Positions 36,660-45,514 are shown, numbered from the stretch's first letter. The stretch is DNA of 64,000 nucleotides from Peribacillus alkalitolerans (GCF_010882125.1 NZ_JAAGVZ010000008.1:156546-220545); one strand, 5' to 3'. The notes: generated by a model not told the origin, from the letters alone. Made by a program: numbers and translations.

Positions 36660-36695
36660 TATTAGGGATGATTCTCTCCCTAATATATTTTGTGT
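36658..36695 (+). terminator. Intrinsic terminator after yheC
   Basis: ATATTAGGGA pairs with TCCCTAATAT around 8 nt, followed by ATTTTG. Confidence 0.8.
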
Positions 36696-36721
36696 AACAT
36701 TATAGATTTTTCGATAAATAT

Positions 36722-36742
36722 AAAAAGACCGAAGGAATCGGT
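36722..36742 (-). terminator. Short terminator of the ferritin-like gene
   Basis: AGACCGA pairs with TCGGTCT over a short loop with T5, immediately after the stop at 36743. Confidence 0.75.
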
Positions 36743-37138
36743 CTACATTAAAGATCCATAAATGGTCGAAAACCTTGTGGCATGTTCCATTTCATCTGTC
36801 ATCGCTACGAACAATGGTTGGTAAGCTTGCTGATTCGGCAGTTCGAAAAGCATATCCCTATAGGTTTCCGCTGCTTCCAATTCATCTTTTAGAGCGATAA
36901 TAATAGCCTCTTCAAATGACTTGTATTCCACTTTCCCAGGCTTAACATCATGGTATTTACCCGTAATTAGATAATGAAGGTACTGGAACGACTCATAGTG
37001 TTTTTTTTCGTCATCTCTAGCATGCTTAATAAAATCTATATACAGTGGATTGCTCGTTTCACTCATTAATTTAGTATAAAATTCAAATGCCGTCCATTCA
37101 TTATTTATGGAGTCCTGCAATTTTTCCAAAAAAGTCAT
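36743..37138 (-). CDS. Ferritin-like/rubrerythrin-type diiron protein
   Basis: 131 residues forming a four-helix bundle with carboxylate/histidine ligands in the expected rhythm: EWTAFEFY, DDEKKHYE, DELEAAETY and DEMEHATR (E...ExxH pattern). Resembles spore-coat ferritin-like (CotJC-like/YhjR-like) and rubrerythrin-domain proteins, but lacks a rubredoxin tail. Start ATG 37138 after AAGGGGAG; an upstream in-frame ATG would add nine residues. Between yheC and yheE on the opposite strand; not at this place in B. subtilis. A spore role is a guess from context. Confidence 0.75.
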   Translation of the reverse strand: MTFLEKLQDSINNEWTAFEFYTKLMSETSNPLYIDFIKHARDDEKKHYESFQYLHYLITGKYHDVKPGKVEYKSFEEAIIIALKDELEAAETYRDMLFELPNQQAYQPLFVAMTDEMEHATRFSTIYGSLM

Positions 37139-37264
37139 TAAAAAACTCCCCTTTCTATATTCCATCCATTCAACACTATGAAGTTAAAGACAGCCATATT
37201 CTTTCTAAGGAAAAATAATTCTGATAAAATTGAATGCAGACGAAACAACAGATGGGGGTAAAAT

Positions 37265-37477
37265 ATGATTTCACATTTTCAATGGAAAAATCTATATGGA
37301 GATGAACAAATTCCTGGTTGGAAGTTGTCTTTCTTTTTCAAAAAACAATCCTACCAAGCCATATATCACCAAAATGGTAGTATTGAGTGGATAGGACCTT
37401 CTCCTGCACAGGAGGATTTAAAACAAGTACAAGCGCAAATCCAGGAGCTTATGCTCTTTCATGTTTATGATAAATAG
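37265..37477 (+). CDS. yheE: YheE family protein (DUF5342)
   Basis: 70 residues. The framework SHFQWKNLYGDEQIPGW, a basic SFFFKKQSYQAIYH strand, GSIEWIGPSP and the ending LMLFHVYDK match YheE as I remember it. Soluble beta-rich mini-protein, function unknown. Start ATG 37265 after GATGGGGGT. Confidence 0.82.
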   Translation: MISHFQWKNLYGDEQIPGWKLSFFFKKQSYQAIYHQNGSIEWIGPSPAQEDLKQVQAQIQELMLFHVYDK

Positions 37478-37589
37478 ATCCTTATATTCTGAAAAAGAAG
37501 TTTTTCAGCATAAGCCTCTCATTCGCGACACAAACTGATAGGTAGGAAGGATTCTTCCTTCCTCTATTTTGGAAAGAGGGGCGATTGGA

Positions 37590-37796
37590 ATGGGCGATCC
37601 AAAAAAGGAAAACTCAACGTTTTGCGCTGACTGTGGCCATGAAGGAAGAGAAAAAGCCTTTATGGATGTCGACAGAATGATCAATGAGGGAATGAGTGGA
37701 GGCTACGTTTCAAGATATGAAACAGACCCTAATATCCCAGAGGCAATGGATTTAATTGAAGAAGAACCACCAGCTGACTATTCACACCTAAAATAA
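37590..37796 (+). CDS. Small CxxC protein, unknown
   Basis: 68 residues, acidic, with one CADCGHEG (CxxC) motif at about residue 12 and an acidic Pro-rich end (EEEPPADY). The single CxxC might bind metal as a dimer. Start ATG 37590 follows AGAGGGGCG; the in-frame TTG 37569 lies before it. 110 bp downstream of yheE on the same strand. No family recognised. Confidence 0.6.
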   Translation: MGDPKKENSTFCADCGHEGREKAFMDVDRMINEGMSGGYVSRYETDPNIPEAMDLIEEEPPADYSHLK

Positions 37797-37888
37797 GAAT
37801 AGCTTAAGTACATTATCGCTGTGAACTGGACGACAAAAATGCCACAACCTTAACGCTGCTCTAACTTCAATGAAGCATACATGCATGT

Positions 37889-37927
37889 CTATTCAAAAAA
37901 ATCCTCACCCTTTTTGAGGGATGAGGA
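37889..37927 (-). terminator. Intrinsic terminator of the CstR-like gene
   Basis: AAAATCCTCA arm pairs with TGAGGATTTT around a loop containing a second small inverted repeat; T6 on the minus strand. Confidence 0.8.
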
Positions 37928-37930
37928 TTT

Positions 37931-38191
37931 TTAACGACTCTTTACAATCATGTTCACAGCTTCCTTAATTGCATCATCTGCATTCTGGCCATTCGCTTCT
38001 GCTTCACGTATACAGGATTCCAAGTTTTTTGCAACAATATATCCTATTGCTCGGTCCACAGCGGAACGCACAGCAGAAAGTTGCGTGATGACATCTCTAC
38101 AATCTTTATCTTCTTCCATCATTTTCAGTACACCACGAACTTGACCTTCCATTCGACGAAGCCTGTTCTTCATCTCTTGTGAATAATCCAT
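37931..38191 (-). CDS. CsoR/CstR-family sulfur- or metal-responsive repressor
   Basis: 86-residue helical repressor (DUF156). With start ATG 38191 (after GTGAGGTGAAAGG) the conserved cysteines fall at Cys31 and Cys60, the numbers of the S. aureus persulfide sensor CstR. The copper-sensor histidine four residues before the second Cys is Asn56 here. So copper sensing is unlikely and a persulfide sensor (CstR/YrkD-like) likely. No cst-type sulfur genes are adjacent; the 135-bp gap to yxkF could hold its operator. Confidence 0.82.
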   Translation of the reverse strand: MDYSQEMKNRLRRMEGQVRGVLKMMEEDKDCRDVITQLSAVRSAVDRAIGYIVAKNLESCIREAEANGQNADDAIKEAVNMIVKSR

Positions 38192-38326
38192 CCCTTTCAC
38201 CTCACATACACTACCCCCTATTTTATGCAAAATACTAATAAATATCAAAAGATAATTGCAACAACTTGACCACTAAAGCAATTTAAAAGAAACTTGATAC
38301 AGGATAAATTAATGATGGGGGTACAT

Positions 38327-39223
38327 ATGATACATAATCTTAAACAAAGATACCCAAGAAGTATTGAATGGAATGATTACGTTTCAAATCATGAGGAATA
38401 TTTTTGGATTGAAGTTTCGGCAGATTCAACTCTAGGCATCCCTTTTGAAGATCTTACAAAGCAGGAAATAGATCTACTTTCCGTCCTTTTCAAGCAACAG
38501 AAGTTTACTGATACCCAACCATATACATCAACTTTAAAAAAAGAGTGGATGGACTTTTTGCATGGCCATAAGATGAATCCACCCATCACTAATAGTAAAC
38601 AAATACGGTTGATCCAATGTTTTATTCATTCTCCTTCATTTGATAAGAATCAATTAGAAGAAGCCATTTCGTCGTTCTTAGACGTAGAACATTGGATACT
38701 ATGGGAGTCTTACCAAAAAGTCTGTATTGTACTTTTTCAAGAGGAAGATACCATCCATACATTACTTCAGGATATGATTTCCACTATTGAAGCAGATTTT
38801 TATATAAAAATCCAATTGTATGTTGGAAAAGTTCATCCCATCGATCACAACACGCCTACCATATATAAGTATGAACAAACATGTTTCGATATAGGTAGGA
38901 CCTTCCTAAATAAGAGCTTCCTTTCTTTAGTAGATGTTTTCCCATACCTAGCACTGAAAGGTATAAAAGCTGACATGATTGACTTTTTCATTCAAGAGCT
39001 TTTATATGATACAACATTCGACCAAGAATTAATAAAGACGATTAAAACCTATATTGAATCTAATTCCAATGCCTCAATGGCGGCAAAAAAATTATTTATT
39101 CATCGTAATAGTCTTCAATATAGAATAGAAAAATTTATTGAGAAAACCGATTTGGATATTAAATCCTTCCAAGATGCAATGGTTGCCTATCTTGCCATCA
39201 TTCTCTTCGAAAAATTTAATTAA
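38327..39223 (+). CDS. PucR-type regulator (YxkF-like)
   Basis: 298 residues with a C-terminal PucR-family helix-turn-helix (about 240-298): IKTYIESNSNASMAAKKL, FIHRNSLQYRIEKF and TDLDIKSFQDAM. The N-terminal part is a sensory region I cannot assign, shorter than in classic PucR/CdaR. Start ATG 38327 after GATGGGGGT. In B. subtilis yxkF lies next to msmX, and here too msmX follows, 114 bp downstream. Confidence 0.75.
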   Translation: MIHNLKQRYPRSIEWNDYVSNHEEYFWIEVSADSTLGIPFEDLTKQEIDLLSVLFKQQKFTDTQPYTSTLKKEWMDFLHGHKMNPPITNSKQIRLIQCFIHSPSFDKNQLEEAISSFLDVEHWILWESYQKVCIVLFQEEDTIHTLLQDMISTIEADFYIKIQLYVGKVHPIDHNTPTIYKYEQTCFDIGRTFLNKSFLSLVDVFPYLALKGIKADMIDFFIQELLYDTTFDQELIKTIKTYIESNSNASMAAKKLFIHRNSLQYRIEKFIEKTDLDIKSFQDAMVAYLAIILFEKFN

Positions 39224-39337
39224 TAGTATGGCAACATGCCTAATAAAGCGTTTTTATTTTTGTGCAAGGTGAACATTTTCATTTTAATCCTTGTTTATTA
39301 AACTACAAGTAATAATAAAACTTGGAGGTTTTTAAAC

Positions 39338-40450
39338 ATGGCTGAAATTCGTTTAGATCATATTTATAAAATTTATGATAATAAAGTTACTGCTGTCGAA
39401 GACTTTAATCTTCATATTGAAGATAAAGAATTTATCGTTTTCGTTGGTCCATCTGGATGTGGTAAATCCACAACTCTTCGAATGATTGCTGGACTTGAAG
39501 AGATTTCTAAAGGTGATTTCTACATCGATAACAAACGTGTAAATGATACTCCTCCAAAAGATCGTGACATTGCAATGGTATTCCAAAACTATGCTCTTTA
39601 CCCTCATATGTCTGTGTACGATAACATGGCATTCGGTTTGAAATTACGTAAAATGCCTAAAGACGAAATCGATCGTCGAGTTAAAGACGCTGCTAAGATT
39701 CTTGGCCTTGAGACATACTTAGATCGTAAGCCTAAAGCACTTTCAGGTGGTCAACGTCAACGTGTGGCCCTTGGACGTGCAATCGTTCGTGATGCTAAAG
39801 TCTTCCTAATGGACGAACCGCTTTCCAACCTGGATGCAAAATTACGTGTTCAAATGCGTGCTGAAATTGCGAAGCTTCACAAGCGCTTAAATACGACTAC
39901 AATCTACGTAACGCATGACCAAACGGAAGCTATGACAATGGCAACCCGATTAGTTGTAATGAAAGACGGTGTCATCCAACAAGTAGGTGCTCCAAAAGAC
40001 GTCTATGAAAAACCTGAGAATGTGTTCGTAGGTGGATTTATCGGTTCACCAGCTATGAACTTCATCCATGGCAAATTAGAAGATGGATACTTCGTGGTTT
40101 CTGATGTAAAAGTGGCTGTTCCAGAAGGGAAAATGAAAGTTCTTCGTGACCAAAACTACATTGGCAAAGAAATTATCCTGGGTATACGTCCAGAAGATTT
40201 CCACGATGAGCCTGTATTCATCGAATCTTCTCCAGAAACGAAAATTGCTGCTCATATCGAAGTTGCTGAATTGATGGGTGCTGAATTCATGCTATACTCC
40301 ACAATTGGTGGCCAAGAATTCGTTGCTCGTGTTGACGCTCGCTCCATTGTTAAGCCTGGTGACACAATCGATCTTGCCATTGCAATGAATAAAGCTCACT
40401 TCTTTGATAAAGATACAGAATATCGCATTCGTCCAACTGGCGAAAAATAA
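39338..40450 (+). CDS. msmX: Multi-sugar ABC transporter ATPase MsmX
   Basis: MalK/UgpC-type ATPase of 370 residues that serves several carbohydrate importers in B. subtilis. Walker A GPSGCGKST, signature LSGGQRQRVALGRA, Walker B VFLMDEPLSNLD, switch His in YVTHDQTEA, and a C-terminal TOBE-type regulatory domain from about 235 (GFIGSPAMNFIHG, LGIRPED). No permease or binding protein is adjacent, as expected of a shared ATPase. ATG 39338 after CTTGGAGG. Confidence 0.93.
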   Translation: MAEIRLDHIYKIYDNKVTAVEDFNLHIEDKEFIVFVGPSGCGKSTTLRMIAGLEEISKGDFYIDNKRVNDTPPKDRDIAMVFQNYALYPHMSVYDNMAFGLKLRKMPKDEIDRRVKDAAKILGLETYLDRKPKALSGGQRQRVALGRAIVRDAKVFLMDEPLSNLDAKLRVQMRAEIAKLHKRLNTTTIYVTHDQTEAMTMATRLVVMKDGVIQQVGAPKDVYEKPENVFVGGFIGSPAMNFIHGKLEDGYFVVSDVKVAVPEGKMKVLRDQNYIGKEIILGIRPEDFHDEPVFIESSPETKIAAHIEVAELMGAEFMLYSTIGGQEFVARVDARSIVKPGDTIDLAIAMNKAHFFDKDTEYRIRPTGEK

Positions 40451-40458
40451 GTAAATTA

Positions 40459-40495
40459 CTAAGGCACGACCCATAGATGGTCGTGCCTTAGTTGT
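40459..40495 (+). terminator. Intrinsic terminator after msmX
   Basis: AAGGCACGACC pairs with GGTCGTGCCTT, 7-nt loop, followed by AGTTGTTATT. Confidence 0.85.
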
Positions 40496-40532
40496 TATTA
40501 TTCATATGATTTTCTGTGGGATAGTTTATTTG

Positions 40533-40655
40533 TCGAAAAATCGATAAATATGAATTTTCGATTGTATTTTCCGTCTTCGAAAATATTTTTTCCCTTTTCG
40601 ATTGTATTTTTAGATAATCGAAAGTATCCTTCCAATTTCGAAAGTATTTTACAAG
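40533..40655. repeat. TCGA-centred ~20-bp tandem repeat array, locus 1
   Basis: TCGA occurs at 40558, 40577, 40598, 40618 and 40638 (steps 19, 21, 20, 20), each within a unit like TTTTCGATTGTATTTT or TTTCGAAAGTATTTT, with looser copies at 40533 and 40541. It lies after the msmX terminator and before a convergent gene, with no ORF. The same unit in reverse complement forms the array at 51743-51840. Confidence 0.8.
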
Positions 40656-40788
40656 TTCCCCTGTTGGAGACCATCATCTAAACTAGTTTCAAGACAAATA
40701 AGGTATATTTATTAAATTACAGGTCCATAACTTTAATAAAACATTTTATTTTGCTTCATTTATAGTCAGAATGACACCATACATACTC

Positions 40789-41031
40789 TTATTCCTTTAC
40801 TTCAACCGTCTTCATTGTCCCACACTGTACACAAGAGAATAAATGAATACAGATTCCTGAAGCTACAGAATGCGCCATCCCATCCACTAGCTTCAATACT
40901 TCTATATCCTCATAGGCACTATAATCATCCAAATAATCTGTTGTTTTGCCCGCATCCACCATGGTAGCTGAACATTGAGTGCACTGAATGGTTTGGTCAC
41001 TAAACCCGTTGCACAAAGGACACATCGCCAT
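40789..41031 (-). CDS. Small multi-CxxC zinc-ribbon protein
   Basis: 80 residues with three CxxC pairs: CPLCNG at the N-terminus, CTQC near residue 17, and CVQC near residue 67, plus Cys61. This suggests one or two zinc ribbons, with an acidic middle (DYLDDYSAYEDIE). No named family recognised. ATG 41031 lies a few nt after AAAAGGAATG. Convergent with msmX, divergent from the SASP gene. Confidence 0.65.
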   Translation of the reverse strand: MAMCPLCNGFSDQTIQCTQCSATMVDAGKTTDYLDDYSAYEDIEVLKLVDGMAHSVASGICIHLFSCVQCGTMKTVEVKE

Positions 41032-41158
41032 TGCTATTCATTCCTTTTCTAGAAGAGTGAAATCATCAATTAAAGTCATACTAGTATAGTTAGAAACTTA
41101 GGCTGAAAATATGTAAGACCCCTCAAATAATATCCAATATTTACTAGTTGAAAAAGAA

Positions 41159-41187
41159 GCATAGTAAATCGTTCTTTTAACATAATA
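41159..41187 (+). promoter_or_regulatory. Sigma-G-type promoter for the SASP gene
   Basis: GCATA (41159-41163), 17-nt spacer, CATAATA (41181-41187): a good fit to the forespore sigma-G pattern and appropriate for ssp. It implies a 5' leader of about 200 nt, long for an ssp gene. Confidence 0.6.
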
Positions 41188-41239
41188 GAAATACAGCAGC
41201 ACAACAAAGCAGCTGAGGGACAAACTCCCTTCCTAACAA

Positions 41240-41372
41240 TGGGTTAAGCCAGTAGGTAGGGCAACTGAAGTTCATAGTTTCACTTGACGATATTCCCTTT
41301 ATAAAGACGATGAGTAAAGTATGAGATTACGAATCCTTCAGATTGCTGGTGCAAGTCCAGCTAACCCACCCA
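41240..41372 (+). ncRNA. tRNA-like cloverleaf in the SASP leader
   Basis: Acceptor-like helix TGGGTTA (41240-41246) with TAACCCA (41362-41368), 7 perfect pairs. D-arm-like hairpin GCC...GGC (41248-41262) with AGTAGGTAG loop. Long central arm closed by CTGAAG (41265-41270) with CTTCAG (41336-41341). T-arm-like hairpin GCTGG/CCAGC with 7-nt loop TGCAAGT (41345-41361) abuts the acceptor strand with no linker. A discriminator-like C and CCA (41370-41372) follow. Only the anticodon arm is abnormal: 77 nt instead of 17. It precedes the SASP start by 28 nt. Not a functional tRNA by any rule I know. Confidence 0.6.
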
Positions 41373-41400
41373 AAAAAATTTTATGAGGAGCTGTAAACCT

Positions 41401-41607
41401 ATGCCAAACCAATCTAGAAGCTCAAACAACCTAGTAGCACCAGGTGCACAAGCTGCAATCGATCAAATGAAGTACGAAATCGCAACTGAGTTTGGAGTAC
41501 AACTTGGTGCAGACTCAACATCTCGTGCAAACGGATCTGTTGGTGGAGAAATCACAAAACGTCTTGTACAAATGGCTGAATCTCAACTTGGCGGCTACTC
41601 CAAGTAA
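41401..41607 (+). CDS. Alpha/beta-type small acid-soluble spore protein
   Basis: 68-residue SASP that coats spore DNA and protects it from UV. It has the GPR cleavage region [10 protein letters not shown] and the C-terminal signature [19 protein letters not shown] 41401, with GAGGAG 10 nt upstream. B. subtilis has sspB in this interval, so it is the positional equivalent. Codon use looks optimised, as expected of an abundant protein. Preceded by a sigma-G-like promoter and an unusual structured leader. Confidence 0.95.
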   Translation: MPNQSRSSNNLVAPGAQAAIDQMKYEIATEFGVQLGADSTSRANGSVGGEITKRLVQMAESQLGGYSK

Positions 41608-41642
41608 TCAACACCCAATTCATTAATTGTTAAAACTTAATA

Positions 41643-41678
41643 ACATGGCAAAGCCCCCGTCTAAATGGCGGGGGCTTC
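41643..41678. terminator. Bidirectional terminator between ssp and fumC
   Basis: AAGCCCCCG pairs with CGGGGGCTT, 9-nt loop, between convergent genes. Confidence 0.85.
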
Positions 41679-41680
41679 AA

Positions 41681-43066
41681 TCATTTTTCATTTACCATTT
41701 TCTTAGCATCGACCCATTCATTGAATTGGGCATCCGTAACATACTGTAGTTCCAATGCCGCTTCTTTTAGTGTACTACCTTTTTTGAAAGCTAACTTAGC
41801 TATTTCTGCAGCTTTTTCATAACCAATATGAGGATTTAAGGCAGTTACTAGCATAAGGGATTTTTCTAGATTTTCTTGTATTTTGGACGCGATGACATCC
41901 AAACCTTCTATGCAGTTTTTTCGGAATGAGTCTAAAGCGTCGGCCAGTAAAATAACGGATTGTAAGAAATTATAAATAATCACTGGCTTAAAGACATTCA
42001 ATTGGAAATTCCCTTGAGAGGCTGCAAATGAGATTGTTGCATCATTCCCAAAAATCTGAGTTGCTACCATTGTAATCGCTTCGCTTTGTGTAGGATTGAC
42101 CTTACCAGGCATAATGGAGCTTCCTGGTTCGTTTGCTGGAATACTTAACTCTCCAATACCACTTCTTGGTCCGCTAGCTAACCATCTAACATCATTGGCT
42201 ATCTTCATTACATCCATTGCCAAAGCCTTAATCGCACCATGAGAATATACCATTTCATCGTGGCTCGTCAACGCATGAAATTTATTGGATGAACTGTTAA
42301 AAGGATAGGATGTCATGCTTTCCAGCTCTTTTGAAACCTTCTCACCGAATTCTGGATGAGCATTAATTCCAGTACCGACTGCAGTTCCTCCGATTGCCAA
42401 TTGAAGCAATTGTTTTGAACTCTCTTCAATCATACCCATAGATTTTTCAAGCATCGCCCTCCATCCACTCACCTCCTGACTCACAGTCAATGGTGTAGCA
42501 TCTTGTAAGTGTGTACGGCCAATTTTTACGATACCAGCAAATTGTTTCTCTTTTTCTTTAAAGACAGCAATAGATTGTTGGATAGCTGGTACTAATTTTT
42601 GTTGAATGGCGAGGTAAGCTGCAATATGCATTGCAGTAGGAAACGAGTCATTTGAACTTTGTCCCATATTTACATCATCGTTGGGATGTAAACGTTCTTT
42701 ACTTCCTTTATCTACTAACCACTCATTTCCTTTATTTGCGATAACTTCATTTAAATTCATATTCGTCTGAGTGCCACTCCCGGTTTGCCATACAGATAAC
42801 GGAAAATGTTCATTCAGGTCTTGATTTACAATACTATCGCAAACTGTACTTATGGCTTCTTCTTGATCACTCGATAACTTTCCTAACTCTCGATTGACCG
42901 AAGCTGCCGCTTTCTTTAACATCGCATACGCATAAATAAAATCTAAAGGCATTTTTTCAGATCCAATGACAAAGTTACGTCTACTTCTTTCGGTTTGGGC
43001 ACCCCAATATTTTTCATCCTGCACTTCGATTTCGCCAAGAGAATCCCTTTCAATTCTTGTCTTCAT
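41681..43066 (-). CDS. fumC: Class II fumarate hydratase
   Basis: TCA-cycle enzyme interconverting fumarate and malate; 461 residues. Superfamily signature [11 protein letters not shown] at about residue 318, plus [20 protein letters not shown] and the KDP-less fumarase C-terminus. ATG 43066 after GAAGGGAG. Elsewhere (citG) in B. subtilis, so a local difference in gene order. The ~180-bp upstream region should hold the promoter. Confidence 0.95.
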   Translation of the reverse strand: MKTRIERDSLGEIEVQDEKYWGAQTERSRRNFVIGSEKMPLDFIYAYAMLKKAAASVNRELGKLSSDQEEAISTVCDSIVNQDLNEHFPLSVWQTGSGTQTNMNLNEVIANKGNEWLVDKGSKERLHPNDDVNMGQSSNDSFPTAMHIAAYLAIQQKLVPAIQQSIAVFKEKEKQFAGIVKIGRTHLQDATPLTVSQEVSGWRAMLEKSMGMIEESSKQLLQLAIGGTAVGTGINAHPEFGEKVSKELESMTSYPFNSSSNKFHALTSHDEMVYSHGAIKALAMDVMKIANDVRWLASGPRSGIGELSIPANEPGSSIMPGKVNPTQSEAITMVATQIFGNDATISFAASQGNFQLNVFKPVIIYNFLQSVILLADALDSFRKNCIEGLDVIASKIQENLEKSLMLVTALNPHIGYEKAAEIAKLAFKKGSTLKEAALELQYVTDAQFNEWVDAKKMVNEK

Positions 43067-43254
43067 ACATCCAACTCCCTTCTATTAGTTGCCGAGGCTG
43101 GTCGACAATAGCCACGCGCATGTCTAGTCGACATTGAATACACCAGTAAGTCGAAGGTAGACATTGGTCTAACTTCATAAGTCTATGCTTTCTTATATAT
43201 TAATTTATTCCCCTTCTTTTTCCATTCATAACGTATTCATATAAAAAAAGCCAA

Positions 43255-43300
43255 TCGCCTTTGTTCACGAATTCTCATGACAGGCGACTGGCTTACCGTT
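43255..43300 (-). terminator. Intrinsic terminator after a 28-residue ORF
   Basis: AAGCCAGTCGCCT pairs with AGGCGATTGGCTT (minus strand) with a long loop and T7 tail. Confidence 0.8.
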
Positions 43301-43307
43301 CTTTTAT

Positions 43308-43394
43308 TCATTCTGCTGTAAATAACGTATACCCCATAAAAAAAACGAGTGTCATTATGCTTGCGATTGCAAGGGTTACAGAAAATTCCTCCAT
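43308..43394 (-). CDS. 28-residue membrane micro-protein
   Basis: Single-helix peptide (EEFSVTLAIASIMTLVFFMG then YTLFTAE). ATG 43394 has AGGGAGG 7 nt upstream and a strong terminator follows, so the unit looks genuinely expressed. It lies between bmrD and fumC, 116 bp after bmrD, in the interval where B. subtilis encodes short yhe proteins. No family recognised. Confidence 0.6.
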   Translation of the reverse strand: MEEFSVTLAIASIMTLVFFMGYTLFTAE

Positions 43395-43510
43395 CAATAT
43401 GCCTCCCTAATTGATTCTACTGTTAAATTACCATAGGAACGTTATCCTAACAGGAGAAAACCAGAACATTCTATGACAGGAGGGTGAACATTCTTTGAAC
43501 AAGATTTTTG

Positions 43511-45514
43511 TTAAGCAATGCCTTTTCCGACACCTAATTGGAGCTCATACATATTATAGTACTTACCTTTTGCAGCCATTAATTCATCATGGTTTCCACG
43601 CTCAACAATTCTTCCTTTATCAAGGACAAGTATTTGGTCAGCATTTTTGATAGTGGATAGACGATGTGCAATGATAAATGTGGTTCTTCCCTTTTTCAAA
43701 ACATCCATTGCTTCCTGGATGATCGCTTCAGTCTCAGTATCGATGCTAGAGGTCGCCTCATCTAAAATCAGGATAGCAGGATTGAAGGCAAGTGCCCTTG
43801 CAAAGGAAATCAGTTGCCTTTGACCAGAAGAAAGAGTGCTCCCTTTTTCAATCACTTCTGAATCAATACCCTTTTCCAAGTGGGACAACACAGTATCTGC
43901 TCCAACATCTTTCAATGCCTTTTCGATTACTTTACGAGCAATTTTCGGGTCGTTTAAACTAACGTTAGAAGCGATCGTACCTGTGAATAAGTAAGGATCT
44001 TGCAAGACGATTCCCATATGTTCTCGTAACGTTTGACGAGAAATTGTTTTTATATCAGTACCATCAACAAGAATTCTCCCTTCGTTCGTGTCATAAAAAC
44101 GGAACAAAAGATTCATGATGGAACTTTTTCCAGAGCCAGTATGGCCAACTAGCGCGACCGTTTCTCCATGTTTGGCACTGAACGTTAAGTTCTTAAGGAC
44201 ATTTTCCCCTTCCTTATATCCAAAGGAAACGTTCTGAAATTCTACATTTCCCTCATATCTGGAAATATGTTCTTCACTGACATCTGACCCTTGTTCATCC
44301 AACAATTCAAAAACTCTTTCTCCAGCTACTAATGCCTGTTCAAGATTGGCAAACTGATTCACGATATTCTGAACCGGGTGGAATAAACGGTTTATATAAT
44401 CAACAATCGCGTAAAGCATCCCTAATGAGACTACGGATTCTACATTAAGGGATAGATTCCCAAAGTACCAAATGAAGGCGACAAATGTAAAGTTGCGCAG
44501 AATCCCCACCAAGTTATGTGAGGTCAAGGAATTCAAGCGAAGCATTTTGTTTTGAAATTGGAAATGCTCATCATTTAATACTTTGAAGGATTTAGCTGTT
44601 TCTTTTTCCCTTCCGAAAGCTTGGATAATCGGCATCCCTTGAATCGATTCATTGATCATTCCATTGATATCACTTACACGAGCACGAATGACTTTATTGT
44701 AGGTGGAAGCGTATTTTCGATACAGTATGGTCCACACAATTAATATTGGTACTAAGACCAAGCAAAGTAATGCGAGCTTTACATTCAATATGCTCAATGC
44801 GATATAAATACCAATAAGATAAATGAAACTCGAAAAGAAATTCGCTAAAACCGTAACATACAATTCTTTGATTGCTTCTGTATCGTTTGTGATTCTTGCG
44901 ACCACTTTACCGGCAGGCAAATTATCAAAATATGATATCGGCAGTCTGGAAATTTGTTTGAACACATCGTTTCTCATTTTTTGAATGACTCGATTGGCCG
45001 CTTTTTGTAAGAAATAACGTTGCCCATAGGAAAAGAAAGACGCTACAACTAATAACCCAAAATACACAGCTATTAATTGGATGATTTTAGAAATCTCTGG
45101 TTGATAAAACTTCATTAATTCTTGGCTATCAAGGATTTTTACTTCATACGACTCTCCATCAACGGTCAGTATATTTCCTTCAAGGCTTCTTTGTCCATCC
45201 AATGGGACATTTTCCTTAGAAAAAACAAACTTCAGACCTTCCTGAAGGAGGACAGCATTCTCCCCCTTCCTTTCAACATCAGTTACATAGGCTTCTCGTT
45301 TATACCAATTTCCATCGTATGGTACAGCGTTTTCACCTTTTGTCGTTTCGTACCATTTAGATTCGATTCCCATAATATGTGAATCAATGATTCTTTTCGC
45401 AACGAAAGGTCCCGCCAGATCCGCCGCCACACCTATTGTCAGCATCACCAATGCGGCTATGATAATCCCTTTAAAATTTAATGCATACTGGTACAATCTT
45501 TTTCCTGTACTCAT
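43511..45514 (-). CDS. bmrD: Multidrug ABC half-transporter BmrD (YheH)
   Basis: 667 residues, larger half of a heterodimeric exporter. TMD with six helices and an extra soluble insertion between the first two (about residues 45-130), a known BmrD feature. NBD: Walker A GHTGSGKSS, Walker B ILILDEATSSID with the catalytic Glu, but the signature is the variant LSSGQRQLIS. Starts 4 nt inside bmrC's end (overlap). B. subtilis YheH is of similar size and position. Confidence 0.92.
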   Translation of the reverse strand: MSTGKRLYQYALNFKGIIIAALVMLTIGVAADLAGPFVAKRIIDSHIMGIESKWYETTKGENAVPYDGNWYKREAYVTDVERKGENAVLLQEGLKFVFSKENVPLDGQRSLEGNILTVDGESYEVKILDSQELMKFYQPEISKIIQLIAVYFGLLVVASFFSYGQRYFLQKAANRVIQKMRNDVFKQISRLPISYFDNLPAGKVVARITNDTEAIKELYVTVLANFFSSFIYLIGIYIALSILNVKLALLCLVLVPILIVWTILYRKYASTYNKVIRARVSDINGMINESIQGMPIIQAFGREKETAKSFKVLNDEHFQFQNKMLRLNSLTSHNLVGILRNFTFVAFIWYFGNLSLNVESVVSLGMLYAIVDYINRLFHPVQNIVNQFANLEQALVAGERVFELLDEQGSDVSEEHISRYEGNVEFQNVSFGYKEGENVLKNLTFSAKHGETVALVGHTGSGKSSIMNLLFRFYDTNEGRILVDGTDIKTISRQTLREHMGIVLQDPYLFTGTIASNVSLNDPKIARKVIEKALKDVGADTVLSHLEKGIDSEVIEKGSTLSSGQRQLISFARALAFNPAILILDEATSSIDTETEAIIQEAMDVLKKGRTTFIIAHRLSTIKNADQILVLDKGRIVERGNHDELMAAKGKYYNMYELQLGVGKGIA

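Noticed and set aside
40533..40655. CRISPR-like array
   Set aside because: Units are only ~20 bp with no unique spacers between them, and no cas genes are in the window.
41240..41372. Genuine tRNA, cobalamin riboswitch or c-di-GMP riboswitch
   Set aside because: A tRNA would need a 17-nt anticodon arm. GGTGCAAGTCC and GCAACTG recall the cobalamin aptamer, but they occur in the wrong order and without the B12 box in its place. GEMM consensus blocks are absent.
43085..43175. Another dispersed repeat upstream of fumC
   Set aside because: It contains two GTCGAC sites and a vague similarity to the 18417-18527 element, but no clear arms or shared blocks.
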